A stretch of DNA of 64,000 bases. Origin: a virus. The notes under the pieces were generated by a model. The model saw only the letters and a program-made list of their open reading frames with translations. It was not told the origin of the DNA and did no database searches. Shown in pieces: positions 1 through 8,730 of the stretch (position 1 is its first letter; each line of letters starts with the position of its first letter). The stretch is taken from positions 20,698 to 84,697 of the IMG/VR virus record IMGVR_UViG_3300025913_000026, one strand, 5' to 3'. The translations under genes and the position numbers were made by a program.

Positions 1-493
1 ATAATCCCACGCTAGTTACAGTCCCTGAACCACCACCGCCACCCCCAGACGATCTACCTAATATTTGAAATGTTTGTTGCGTTCCATTATTAATTGTAAA
101 TCCAACTGTTGAATCATTTACACGATATACAGTATCTACCCATCTTTTGCCAACTCCCCACCACTTGCCAGTAGTATCTGTTATATTTAACTTTGTATTT
201 ATTCTATTGCTTAGTGAAATAGTATCCCGATCTAATAATGATCTAAACCATAAGTTTCCGCCTGCGCCAAAATAAAACGCCGTATCACCTCCTCCTATTT
301 TTACTAATTGAGTTCCAGGATAGCGAGCATTAAATAAGGATGTCCCCACAAAATTCACCAAAGGGCTATCTAATATCATCCATTGTGCTTCAGTATTCCC
401 GGTAAATATTCGCGATCTAAATGTATTAGCTGGCAACTGCGCTATAACGTTGTAGCTAACAAACAATAAAATAATTGACAATAATTTTTTCAT
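1..493 (-). CDS. secreted-type tail/fibre-like protein, 3' end cut by window edge
   Basis: The frame opens at ATG 493-491 and runs off the left edge, so only about 164 residues are seen. Residues 1-19 form a clear signal peptide (KKLLSIILLFVSYNVIAQ core, ending in Ala-Gln as is common in Bacteroidota). The body has short beta-type repeats with Asp/Thr/Asn (WWGVGKRW, DTVYRVNDSTVGF), then a Gly6 linker followed by SGTVTSVGL, a sequence style seen in phage tail-fibre and receptor-binding proteins. It lies one base after the stop of the upstream gene at the end of the virion operon. Tail adhesin is an inference from order and composition; the signal peptide is directly visible and unusual for a virion part. 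Confidence 0.6.
   Translation of the reverse strand, partial: MKKLLSIILLFVSYNVIAQLPANTFRSRIFTGNTEAQWMILDSPLVNFVGTSLFNARYPGTQLVKIGGGDTAFYFGAGGNLWFRSLLDRDTISLSNRINTKLNITDTTGKWWGVGKRWVDTVYRVNDSTVGFTINNGTQQTFQILGRSSGGGGGGSGTVTSVGL
441..456. promoter_or_regulatory. near-palindrome GCTAYAACGTTRTAGC, copy 1 (intragenic)
   Basis: Sixteen bases that match their own reverse complement except for one Y/R pair. It lies inside the signal-peptide coding part of the partial tail gene. The same element occurs at 21272, 25136 and 31996. This copy may be chance because it also encodes protein. Confidence 0.25.
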
Positions 494-494
494 A

Positions 495-1067
495 CTATAC
501 GTTAATAAGTTGTACAAAATGGATCATATAAAGTTGCCCATTTGATACCCCTTGATTAAAATCTATAACTATATTACTGGGATTATATGTTGCGGTAAAT
601 GCAACCCTATCACTACGACCATATGGGACTTCTACTCCATCTAAATCTACATTAATAGAGGGATTTACTACTCCTGAATAATTCAGAGTAAGCTGCGTAT
701 CCCCGGCATTCATTAATGACCCGGATTCTCCAATAACGAATTGGATAAAAGGTGTTGCTATTGTCACGTTTTGCCCAGTTGAAGGATTAACAATATTTCC
801 TGTTGCCCCACTTTCAATTATTCGTCTTGCATCCCGTACATATGGATCACACAGCGAATACATATAATTTGCCATTTGTGGCAAATTTAGATTGGCGGAA
901 TCAAGGTTATTCTGCCAATTAATTACTTTTCTGGTTATAAACAATAAGGTAGACTGCTGAAATCTACTATTATCATTTTTAAATAATAATTTCTCATTAT
1001 TCCCATCTGCTGCTAAATACATACAGACTCGTGCGTAATTTAAATATGTTGCAACTTGAACTGCCAT
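495..1067 (-). CDS. putative tail structural protein, 190 aa
   Basis: Family not recognised. The N-terminal half (residues 1-85) looks helical and mixed, with VCMYLAADGNN and TRKVINWQNN. The C-terminal half is Gly/Asn/Thr/Val-rich and likely all-beta (LTLNYSGVVNPSINVDLDG, YNPSNIVIDF), the composition of phage tail or collar proteins. It directly abuts the 176-aa gene upstream and leaves one base before the tail gene downstream, so the three form one translational unit at the end of the virion operon. Stop codon is TAG. Structural role is inferred from position only. Confidence 0.6.
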   Translation of the reverse strand: MAVQVATYLNYARVCMYLAADGNNEKLLFKNDNSRFQQSTLLFITRKVINWQNNLDSANLNLPQMANYMYSLCDPYVRDARRIIESGATGNIVNPSTGQNVTIATPFIQFVIGESGSLMNAGDTQLTLNYSGVVNPSINVDLDGVEVPYGRSDRVAFTATYNPSNIVIDFNQGVSNGQLYMIHFVQLINV

Positions 1068-1598
1068 TTAAAAAAAGAAGGATGAGTTATTTTTCAAATA
1101 AAGACCTCTATTTATAGCCGCCTGTGCTGAAAATTGCTGACCATCATTAGTCGATTGTTCTGCACAACTAATATCAACTATTAATTGAAGCATACTATTA
1201 TACCAGTTTGCATCTCTTAATATGTTTGGATTGTCAGATAAAGTACTTATTTGACCAGACAGAAATGTATATAAATAATTCAAAAACGTTTCAACTGACT
1301 GGGCCGAATAAACCGACCCTGGTTGAGGATTATTACTTAACCACACCACATTTACTAATAATGAATAATCTGTATTTAATACTCCGTTAATAGTAATAGA
1401 TGTTCCCGCAGAAAATGGGAAATCAATATATGATGTGATAGTTCCCGTAGGTACAAGGGTATTCCCATCAACTAAATAAACATAAATTCTTCGGCCAGAA
1501 AACGTCCCTTGATTTTCGCTAGAATAACTAGAAGTATCATTGACAATAAAACTAGTTATATCAGATGTTTGCGTTATTGAAAATTGACCAGTAAACAT
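1068..1598 (-). CDS. putative tail structural protein, 176 aa
   Basis: Family not recognised. Residues 1-85 are Thr/Ser/Asn-rich and beta-like (FTGQFSITQTSDITSFIV, TGTITSYIDFPF). Residues 100-176 look helical (VETFLNYLYTFLSGQISTL, NSMLQLIVDISCAEQ). It ends in Phe-Phe-Phe. Its start codon overlaps the stop of the GIY-YIG gene by one base (TAATG), and it abuts the 190-aa gene downstream. A tail or baseplate component is the best guess from location. Confidence 0.55.
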   Translation of the reverse strand: MFTGQFSITQTSDITSFIVNDTSSYSSENQGTFSGRRIYVYLVDGNTLVPTGTITSYIDFPFSAGTSITINGVLNTDYSLLVNVVWLSNNPQPGSVYSAQSVETFLNYLYTFLSGQISTLSDNPNILRDANWYNSMLQLIVDISCAEQSTNDGQQFSAQAAINRGLYLKNNSSFFF

Positions 1599-2275
1599 TA
1601 GTTTTTATATTTAAATATGAATCCTTTTGTTTGTTTTTGGTCGCCACATAATACCGAATAAATATATCTTTTATCAATACTCATTTCACTAGCCGCTTCA
1701 TGAACGGAAACATATTCTTTTATTATATTTAAATTCAAATCATACATTGTGACTGGTCTTCTCATTTTATTCCTAGCCTCTCTTCTTGCCATAATTGCTT
1801 TTGGGGTAGATTTAATCCCCAATGTATATTTTTTACCAGTATTTGCTTTCTTTATACTTTGAATATGCTCTTCAGATAGCTTTCTCCCCTTTCCTGCATT
1901 AGATATTTTAATTCTCGCCTCTGCTGTTATTGTCATCCCCTTACTACCTATCCCCCCATCAGTTAGATTCAGTCCATTCTTTTCTGGCCATTTATTATAA
2001 TTACACATATTTGTCCTAATCCAAAATATTTCCTTCCCCTCTGCATATAAATGTGTGTCCTCAAATTCCTCAATTACTTCTATTGAATGGTTGTTAAACC
2101 CATATGTAACCAAAGAATTATATAGTAATCTCTGCTTCTTTACAGAACTATTTAATGTTTTATATGCTTTAAATCGGCGCTGAAAATAAGCGGTACAACC
2201 TACATATACTTGGCCTATGGGATTGGTAATTTTATAGATAGTCCATTCTTTCATTTCAGAAGAAGGCAAACTCAT
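1598..2275 (-). CDS. GIY-YIG homing endonuclease with NUMOD domains
   Basis: A site-specific DNA endonuclease that spreads its own gene. Residues 10-25 give WTIYKITNPIGQVYVGCT, the GIY-YIG start (Y13...YVG), followed by R28/R29 for the catalytic arginine and E-rich helices. Residues about 130-150 (SEEHIQSIKKANTGKK) fit a NUMOD3 repeat, and residues 175-225 (VTMYDLNLNIIKEYVSVHEAA ... GFIFKYK) fit NUMOD1, the DNA-recognition helix-turn-helix of homing enzymes. The gene sits between the lysozyme-like gene and a tail gene and overlaps the latter by one base. It is therefore a free-standing selfish insertion in the virion operon. Identification is strong. Confidence 0.88.
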   Translation of the reverse strand: MSLPSSEMKEWTIYKITNPIGQVYVGCTAYFQRRFKAYKTLNSSVKKQRLLYNSLVTYGFNNHSIEVIEEFEDTHLYAEGKEIFWIRTNMCNYNKWPEKNGLNLTDGGIGSKGMTITAEARIKISNAGKGRKLSEEHIQSIKKANTGKKYTLGIKSTPKAIMARREARNKMRRPVTMYDLNLNIIKEYVSVHEAASEMSIDKRYIYSVLCGDQKQTKGFIFKYKN

Positions 2276-2307
2276 ACAAATCAGGTATTTATTTAATAAA
2301 AATACAT

Positions 2308-3018
2308 TTATTTTTTAACTTTTACCATCACTTTTGGAGCACTTGATGGGGATGTTTGCCCATAAGCTGGGACAGTATTTATCAATTCAGTAATTCTTGG
2401 ATTTTTACTAATCACCTCATCACGTAATTGCTTAACAATTTTCCCATAAGCTGGATTTTTCTTTAAATTTAATGGGTTGGCATGGGTAACTGGTATCCCA
2501 TAATAGCTTTCATTTACATGCGGCCCTGCTGTTTGACGAGGGGTAAGAATCCCAAGACCATTATATGTCTGAATATCATATTCTTCCCCATGAGGAAGAA
2601 CCCCCTTTTTTCTTAATTCTTGTGCATATGCTAATTTCTCCTTAAGGGCTTTCGCTAAAATGTTAGCATTTTTATCACGCTCTGTGGGCAATCCTTGATC
2701 TTCAAATGTCCCCCAAGCTGATCCATAATTAGGGTCTAATTGCCCCATATTAGTCTCTTGTAATGCAATCGCTAAGGCAGTGTGTGGACTTACCCCTTGG
2801 GCCTTTGCATGTGCAATGATGGCTTTTGCATCTTCTTCATTTATTTTTATTCCTTTCCCTCCTATATTTTTAAAAGGAGTACCTGTTGCCGGATTAATTT
2901 GTCTCTTATCCTCTAATTGGATCAATCGCGTGGCATCTGTCGGCTTATACAAGGTAATAGGATCGTCCGGGCCTGTTTCGGACATAGAATTTAAATTCTG
3001 AACTCTTACTTTAGCCAT
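2308..3018 (-). CDS. lysozyme-like / lytic transglycosylase-type virion protein, 236 aa
   Basis: Probably cleaves peptidoglycan during DNA entry. Residues 74-100 (VSPHTALAIALQETNMGQ) carry a Glu (E88) in the context of the lysozyme/SLT catalytic Glu, and residues 149-156 (IQTYNGLG) match the Q-x-YNG motif of transglycosylase-like domains. There is no signal peptide. The protein starts MAKVRVQ and ends KVMVKVKK, a basic beta-type tag shared with its neighbour and with an ORF nested in the 1748-aa gene. It lies one base from the 152-aa gene in the virion operon, which favours a virion-bound murein hydrolase over a lysis endolysin, though the latter is possible. Confidence 0.6.
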   Translation of the reverse strand: MAKVRVQNLNSMSETGPDDPITLYKPTDATRLIQLEDKRQINPATGTPFKNIGGKGIKINEEDAKAIIAHAKAQGVSPHTALAIALQETNMGQLDPNYGSAWGTFEDQGLPTERDKNANILAKALKEKLAYAQELRKKGVLPHGEEYDIQTYNGLGILTPRQTAGPHVNESYYGIPVTHANPLNLKKNPAYGKIVKQLRDEVISKNPRITELINTVPAYGQTSPSSAPKVMVKVKK

Positions 3019-3019
3019 A

Positions 3020-3478
3020 TTAATTATTTTTTACTTTTATGCGTATTGGATAGATAACTCTACCTGTTTTCTCTAATTTAACATTAGGGACATTATATGG
3101 AATACCTTGTGGATTAATCGCATTATTAACGCCTGTCCCTATTTTATACCCATTATTGGCAAACCAAGTTCCTTCTTGGACTGGCAGTTGTATTCCCGTA
3201 TTCGTTTCTCTGGCATAATCTTCTGCATTATCCCCTAAGTATTTTAACTGCCCATTTATTCTAACAATTTCTGGGAAAACATATCCCTTCCCGTCATCCC
3301 CCATAAAATGGGTCGATCTTTCTGGTTCCCCTTGAATCTGAATAGAGGGCGCATTTTTTTCATACAGCCTTTGCACCCAATCTAAATGTTTATTTGCATT
3401 TAAAACACTATCTACATAAGCTGTTTTGTTGGATAAAAACAAAGGATGCGGCTTAGGTTGTATTTTAACTTTAGCCAT
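3020..3478 (-). CDS. conserved phage protein of unknown function, 152 aa
   Basis: It contains a pattern that recurs in Bacteroidota phage proteins: STHFMGDDGKGYVFPEIV, then GQLKYLGDNAEDYARETN, then TWFANNGYKIGTG. In such phages this module often sits near virion hydrolase or internal proteins. It starts MAKVKIQ and ends IRIKVKNN, the same basic tag style as the lysozyme-like gene. It is placed between that gene and the 1748-aa gene, with 1- and 5-base gaps. The function is unknown; a virion-associated role is inferred. Confidence 0.6.
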   Translation of the reverse strand: MAKVKIQPKPHPLFLSNKTAYVDSVLNANKHLDWVQRLYEKNAPSIQIQGEPERSTHFMGDDGKGYVFPEIVRINGQLKYLGDNAEDYARETNTGIQLPVQEGTWFANNGYKIGTGVNNAINPQGIPYNVPNVKLEKTGRVIYPIRIKVKNN

Positions 3479-3483
3479 ATAAT

Positions 3484-6400
3484 TTAATGTTTAGTTGTTT
3501 TTGTTTGTTTGCCCAATTTAGTTGTTTTACTGAATTTACCGGTTGCACCTGCCCCTCCTCCACTTCCCCCTGACTTGGGTGTATATGTTTGCGCACCGAT
3601 CCCCAAGAATGATAAAACTCCAGCAACAGCCGCGCCATCTGCTCCTGAATCTTTTCTGGCATCATTAATATCATTCCACAGCATGGGTACTGTTAATTTC
3701 CATGCATCTTTTAATTTAACTTCTTCCCCAACTATATTTTTACCCAAAGTCACATCAACACCAAATCCAACCAATGGTGACAACTTGCTTCGTACTAAAT
3801 TTGCGCCTACTACTTCTTGATTTTTAGTATCAAGTTTCTGCATTCCTCCATTAGTTTTTCGTGTAGCTGTCAAGATTTGTGCAAATGCCCTGATGTATTG
3901 AGCACCACCACCCCAAATATCATATCTGCTGTTTCCTACTTTCAATTTACCAAAATCACTACTTCTTGGGTCGGATTCCACTTCGGCTCCCAGTCTATGC
4001 GCCATTGCCAAAAACGCGACTCCAGTAATCGTATATTGAGCCATATTTTTTAAAGCCATTATTCTTGCTGTTTTTGGCAATTTGTAATAGTAGTAAGGAT
4101 TCAATAAATTAATATTGGATGCTATAAGTCTTGGTGACCAGAAAGGGATGGCTAGTTGCCCGGCAACCGGCTCAAACGCACCTAATCCACCCCTGCCGGT
4201 CATGTTATTTACCGCGCTTGCCCATCCTTTATATTCATCTGCTGCATTTTCAAATGTTTTTCCTTGTTTTCTTAAAATATCAACCCCTTCCATAAACCAA
4301 TCCACCCTAGCCATGTTCGCAGCCGATGTAAATGCCCTTTCACTTGCCTTTGCAACTTGTCCAGCTACTGGTATTTTATGAATCAATTGTGAACGCCATT
4401 GTTCTTCTCGCATTGATGCATGAAGTGTATTAGGATCTAACACAGCCAATCCTGAATCCTCAATAAGTTTCCATGCAGGTGAATTATGAAGGTCGTATAA
4501 CCAACGATCATATCTAGCTTGTGAAAATGCTTGTTTGGCACTTTCCCAGAATAATTTAGCGCCTTTAATCGGATGAGTAACCATGAACTTTATTCCTTGC
4601 CTTCCAAAGAATGACATATCAGGATTTGTTTGTAAAGTTCTAACAACATCCAGCGATTCCGATGCTAAATCTTTTGCCTTTTGTAATTTGCTACGATTCT
4701 CATATTCTTGTTTAGCCAAACGAGCTTCCCGATCCAATTTTAATTTTATCATTTTATCTTTCAACTCAATAGCTTCCTGATCTAATTTAATTGGTTCTGG
4801 TTTTTCATCTGGGCCATAATCTCCTTTTGCTATTTTATTTTCCAGGTCGGCTATTTGAGATTTATAGCGCCCCTTTAATGCTTCTAATCTTTTTTCATCC
4901 GAAATCCCCATCTCATCTTCTAATCCCTTTATTTGTTTCTTCAATTCTTCTATCCTTTGATTCCTTGCTCTTACCTTTTTAGGATTAGAAGGAACTTGCC
5001 CATTAAGCAATTGATCTAATTCATTCATCAATTTTGCTTCTCTACGCAAATCATATAACTGTTGTGTTATTTGATTTCTGGTTTGTTTTTTATTATATTC
5101 TCCAGCTATTATATCATGAACATCGTTCTCTGTTATTTTGGGTATAATATCTTTTACCTGATTATGAACTGCTTTTATTACATCTGGCAATTTAGTAACT
5201 CCTTCTTCTACTAAGTTTTTAACCAGTTTCATTACATCAGGAGATATAGCGGCTAATTCTTTTGCATAAGGAAGTATAGATGCTCCTAAGTTCTCCTTAG
5301 AAGATTTCTTCCATTTTTCTACAATATTTTTTAATATCTCTTGACGTTCAGATTTATAATCTTTCCCAATTTGTTTCTTGGCTTCTTTTGCTTTTTGTTC
5401 TACTATTTTTTGCGCCTTTTCTTGATTACTTTTTTCTTTTTGTTCTGCTAATTTCTTTTCATATGCTTCTTTAGCGGCCTTTATTTCCTCATATTCTTTT
5501 TTAGATACCCTTATCTGTTCATCTGTTAATTGGGCCTTATTAGATTCCCTGTCTCTCATTAAAAAGTCTCCCAAAGTTTCCTCAACAGGAACAGAGCCTT
5601 TACGAGCTACTAAAGCCTTACCTTGAATCCTACCCGCCACATTAAACAAATCCTTTGTTCTTATTAATTGATCTTGTAATTGTCTGTTATATGGGTCTTT
5701 ATCTATTTTGGCTAATAAATCACCCATGTATTGTAGCATCATTCTAGTTTCAACATGATCTGGAGTAATTCCATTTCTTAGCTTTGTAAATAATTCATCT
5801 AATGCGCCTGGTTTTTGTAATTGTTTTGTCGCCTGTTCATCCCATTCGGCTACTTTCTCAGGAGATTTTTCATAGGTTGGCAATCCAAACTCTTCGGCCA
5901 TTGCATCCATTTGCCTATGAGTTATCCCTGCCATTGGCGGTTCACCTACTTTTTCTTCACTCGAACCTTGACCCGTTTCTTCTCTCCTTCCGGCTTGTTG
6001 CTCAGTTTCTCCGCGCTCGGATGTGTTTGGCGGTACTTGTTGTATGTCATTGCTGCCAGTGTCTTGGCTTCCTCCTCCGATTTCCCCGCCTTTAGGTATG
6101 AGTCCCTGATTTCCTCGTACATCTTTGGCATGTGTTAATTCTTTATTGTTTAAAAATATATTTGTTGTTTCATCAGTCCATTTACCATCTGTTTGCTTTA
6201 ACGCTTCTAATGCTCTCATTACTTTTGAATGGGTAACAACATGGGTATCTTCAGGTAATGATTTTATGTATTCATTAGCTTGTTCCATTCGTTTAGTGAA
6301 GTCATTGAAACTTTCACCACCAGGAACTAATTCATTATGCTTTTGCGCCCATTCTGATTCATTAAATGATCCTTCTGGCTTTCCATCAAATTCTCCAATA

Positions 6401-8730
6401 TCCCATGTATTTAATATTGGAGTTGATTCAACTGGTATTTCTTTGCCAGATATACTTTTAGCTTCCACCGCAGCTTCATTAGCAGTTTGTTTCGCTCTCT
6501 CTACTTCGCTGGTTACAATTTTATTCTTGTTATTATCGACTATGTATTTCCCTAATTCTTTAGCCTCACGAATACCTTGTTCAGATAATTTTGATGGCTC
6601 AATCCCATTTTCTTGCCTAGCAGCTGTTTTTGTATCCTCCCCATGTTCAGATACTACTATATGGCCAATTTGTTCTGATGGCACCTTCCCGGCCCCAGTT
6701 TCAGATGACTCAATTTCTTTTGGGTATAATTCTTTAGCTTTATTTACTATTTCTTCTCCAAATGCATCTATAGTTGCCTGAGCGGTAGCTGGATCATGAG
6801 CCTGTTCTGCTATGTCTTTCATATGAGTCCCCAACTCTTTTTCTGTTGCATTTTTTAATACATCAACAGCAAATCCTTTTATTCTACCATCTTTTATTTC
6901 TTTATCTATTAATTTTTGCAATTCTCCACGATCATTCCCCTTTGAAATATTTACAATTTCTTCATTTAAAATTTTAATACGTTCTTTTAATTCAGGATGA
7001 AAGGCCGGATCAACTTTTTCAAGTTGTCCTTCCAATATATCACGCTCTTTTATCTTCGCTTGAATTTTCAATCTTTCTGTTTCAGGAACACTTTCGGGAA
7101 TTGAAGCATTTATTTCTTTTTGTTGCCTAATAGCATTTTGTGCTGACCGTAATTCTTCAGGCGAAATGACTCCTACATCTTGAAGATGATTAAATTCCTG
7201 ATTCAATACTTCTTCTGGCATTTTAGATAATCCATGAAGTATTTTATTATAGGTTGATGGCTTCAATAAATTAGCAAACTTACCTACCATCGCGCTTCCA
7301 ACAGTTAAAATGAATCCCATTTTAGATTGATCCGCAACACCCTCATCTGTAGATACTGATATTCCTTGTTGTTGAGCTAATATATTTTTAATAGCTTGCC
7401 CACCTCCTGCGACGCCTCCTATAGCTATTCCTTCTAACCCTTTCTCAACACCAGCTTTGCCTAATTGCTTCAATGCACTAGCTACTGATTTAGTAAGAAG
7501 TGTATTAGTTCCGGCAGCAGCACCTGATAAATTTTTTATACCTACAAATCCCATTACTGCTCCAGTAATCGCATCAGTGGCTGCTTGATGTGCCGATAAT
7601 TCTTTTGCCTTTTTATATGCATCATAATCAGGCATATCTGGATGTTCTTTTTTTATGGATGCATAATTCTGTGGCAACGCTCCGGCATATCCTAATTTAT
7701 ACATTTCGTGGGATGTAATACCTCCCGCGGCAGCTGCTCCTCCTAATGGTGTTGTAAAATAACTTGCAACAGCTCCTCCCACTAAAGGCTTTATTGGCGT
7801 TCCTCCTAAAATAGAACCAGCTTCACCTAATGCACCATCAGGCACTTTTGTAGCTTCATCAGGATCATAATCCTTCATTTTGCTATTAAGTTCTTTTATG
7901 ATAGCTGCTTCATTCTCTGTTTTAGTATAAAATTCATAATCTTTAAAAAGTTGATTCTTCTGTTTGAATCCTGTAGCTAAACTTCCAAAAAATCCTTGTG
8001 GCTGTGTAAGGACACCTCTTTTTATATCATAATCAAAATCACCACTTTTAAGTTTAGCTACATTCTTTAAAACTTTATCTTCTTTATCAGATCGTTCTTG
8101 TGCATCTAATCTATATATATCTGCCTTAATTTGACTAGCTCTTGCTGGATCTGTATTTAATAAATCTTTTACTTTTTGTTGTAATGCTTCCCGGGCCATT
8201 GCCGGATTCGTAGCCATTTCATTTTTGTAACGCTCTATTTCATGTGGTTGCACATCTATAGGCTTCTCAAATTGCTTGTCTAATTGTTGAGCTTGAAAAT
8301 TTACCGGCCCTTCTTCTTTAGGATTAAATCCCAATTGCACATTTTTAATTTTCCCCTCCATATCCTTTTTACGATCATAGATAAGATTGCCTATATGTGG
8401 GTCTATATCTCCTAATTCATTTGATACTCGTGTAGCAGCTTGTCCAATACTTTTAGTGCGCTCGTCTATAGGAATAGCATTAGCTTCAACCATTGGCTGA
8501 TATCCTTCTTTTGGAATATCTAACCAATTGGTCATCGGCTTAAATTCTGGGGCCGACTGTTGTGGCTGTGATTGCTTCTGAATGGGTTGATAATTTATCC
8601 TCTCTTTATACTCTGGATATTTTTGAACCATTCTATCAACCAATTCGCTATCATTAACATCCTTATATTGAGGATATTTCTGCTTTATTCTTTGCGCAAA
8701 TTGCTCTATGGATAATTTATCTACTGGCAT
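3484..8730 (-). CDS. giant multidomain (polyvalent-like) virion protein with histidine-phosphatase domain, 1748 aa
   Basis: Probably packed in the capsid and delivered with the DNA. N-terminus (1-45) has FAQRIKQKYPQYKD and KYPEYKE repeats typical of large phage internal proteins. Residues about 300-460 are Gly/Ala-rich and hydrophobic, as in membrane-acting ejection proteins. Residues about 690-840 resemble the histidine-phosphatase fold: EHGEDT, then VTSEVERAKQTA, WDIGEFDGKPEG and a second His in THVVTHSKVMRA. The usual Arg-His-Gly is Glu-His-Gly here, so activity is uncertain. A Gln/Gly/Glu-rich linker follows (about 880-930), then coiled coil (about 1080-1140), then a conserved end (about 1540-1620, DPRSSDFGKLKVGNSRYDIW) shared by many large phage proteins. 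The start abuts the stop of the 474-aa gene. Exact role unproven. Confidence 0.72.
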   Translation of the reverse strand: MPVDKLSIEQFAQRIKQKYPQYKDVNDSELVDRMVQKYPEYKERINYQPIQKQSQPQQSAPEFKPMTNWLDIPKEGYQPMVEANAIPIDERTKSIGQAATRVSNELGDIDPHIGNLIYDRKKDMEGKIKNVQLGFNPKEEGPVNFQAQQLDKQFEKPIDVQPHEIERYKNEMATNPAMAREALQQKVKDLLNTDPARASQIKADIYRLDAQERSDKEDKVLKNVAKLKSGDFDYDIKRGVLTQPQGFFGSLATGFKQKNQLFKDYEFYTKTENEAAIIKELNSKMKDYDPDEATKVPDGALGEAGSILGGTPIKPLVGGAVASYFTTPLGGAAAAGGITSHEMYKLGYAGALPQNYASIKKEHPDMPDYDAYKKAKELSAHQAATDAITGAVMGFVGIKNLSGAAAGTNTLLTKSVASALKQLGKAGVEKGLEGIAIGGVAGGGQAIKNILAQQQGISVSTDEGVADQSKMGFILTVGSAMVGKFANLLKPSTYNKILHGLSKMPEEVLNQEFNHLQDVGVISPEELRSAQNAIRQQKEINASIPESVPETERLKIQAKIKERDILEGQLEKVDPAFHPELKERIKILNEEIVNISKGNDRGELQKLIDKEIKDGRIKGFAVDVLKNATEKELGTHMKDIAEQAHDPATAQATIDAFGEEIVNKAKELYPKEIESSETGAGKVPSEQIGHIVVSEHGEDTKTAARQENGIEPSKLSEQGIREAKELGKYIVDNNKNKIVTSEVERAKQTANEAAVEAKSISGKEIPVESTPILNTWDIGEFDGKPEGSFNESEWAQKHNELVPGGESFNDFTKRMEQANEYIKSLPEDTHVVTHSKVMRALEALKQTDGKWTDETTNIFLNNKELTHAKDVRGNQGLIPKGGEIGGGSQDTGSNDIQQVPPNTSERGETEQQAGRREETGQGSSEEKVGEPPMAGITHRQMDAMAEEFGLPTYEKSPEKVAEWDEQATKQLQKPGALDELFTKLRNGITPDHVETRMMLQYMGDLLAKIDKDPYNRQLQDQLIRTKDLFNVAGRIQGKALVARKGSVPVEETLGDFLMRDRESNKAQLTDEQIRVSKKEYEEIKAAKEAYEKKLAEQKEKSNQEKAQKIVEQKAKEAKKQIGKDYKSERQEILKNIVEKWKKSSKENLGASILPYAKELAAISPDVMKLVKNLVEEGVTKLPDVIKAVHNQVKDIIPKITENDVHDIIAGEYNKKQTRNQITQQLYDLRREAKLMNELDQLLNGQVPSNPKKVRARNQRIEELKKQIKGLEDEMGISDEKRLEALKGRYKSQIADLENKIAKGDYGPDEKPEPIKLDQEAIELKDKMIKLKLDREARLAKQEYENRSKLQKAKDLASESLDVVRTLQTNPDMSFFGRQGIKFMVTHPIKGAKLFWESAKQAFSQARYDRWLYDLHNSPAWKLIEDSGLAVLDPNTLHASMREEQWRSQLIHKIPVAGQVAKASERAFTSAANMARVDWFMEGVDILRKQGKTFENAADEYKGWASAVNNMTGRGGLGAFEPVAGQLAIPFWSPRLIASNINLLNPYYYYKLPKTARIMALKNMAQYTITGVAFLAMAHRLGAEVESDPRSSDFGKLKVGNSRYDIWGGGAQYIRAFAQILTATRKTNGGMQKLDTKNQEVVGANLVRSKLSPLVGFGVDVTLGKNIVGEEVKLKDAWKLTVPMLWNDINDARKDSGADGAAVAGVLSFLGIGAQTYTPKSGGSGGGAGATGKFSKTTKLGKQTKTTKH
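5946..6131 (-). CDS. candidate nested gene inside the 1748-aa gene (other frame), 61 aa
   Basis: Read in another frame of the same strand, through the low-complexity linker of the 1748-aa protein. The product has YEEIRDSYLKAGKSEEEAK followed by TLAAMTYNKYRQTHP, a motif I associate with small free-standing phage proteins. It ends RVKVRVKKK, matching the basic tail of the lysozyme-like protein (VMVKVKK). Chance ORFs rarely carry both. No good Shine-Dalgarno precedes ATG 6131-6129, but this group uses such sites weakly. Could still be a composition accident in an Arg/Gln/Glu-rich linker. Confidence 0.4.
   Translation of the reverse strand: MPKMYEEIRDSYLKAGKSEEEAKTLAAMTYNKYRQTHPSAEKLSNKPEGEKKRVKVRVKKK

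Noticed and set aside
3471-3674. 67-aa minus-strand frame overlapping the giant gene's end
   Set aside because: No start-site signal, overlaps two better genes, and unlike the 61-aa nested ORF shows no family motif.
3509-3820. 103-aa plus-strand frame opposite the end of the giant gene
   Set aside because: Pro/Ala/Ser-rich antisense shadow of the Gly-rich C-terminus; no promoter or ribosome site.
6125-6781. 218-aa plus-strand open frame antisense to the giant gene
   Set aside because: It lies wholly inside the well-supported histidine-phosphatase coding part, has no motif, and its Ser/Phe/Leu-rich composition is that of an antisense shadow.
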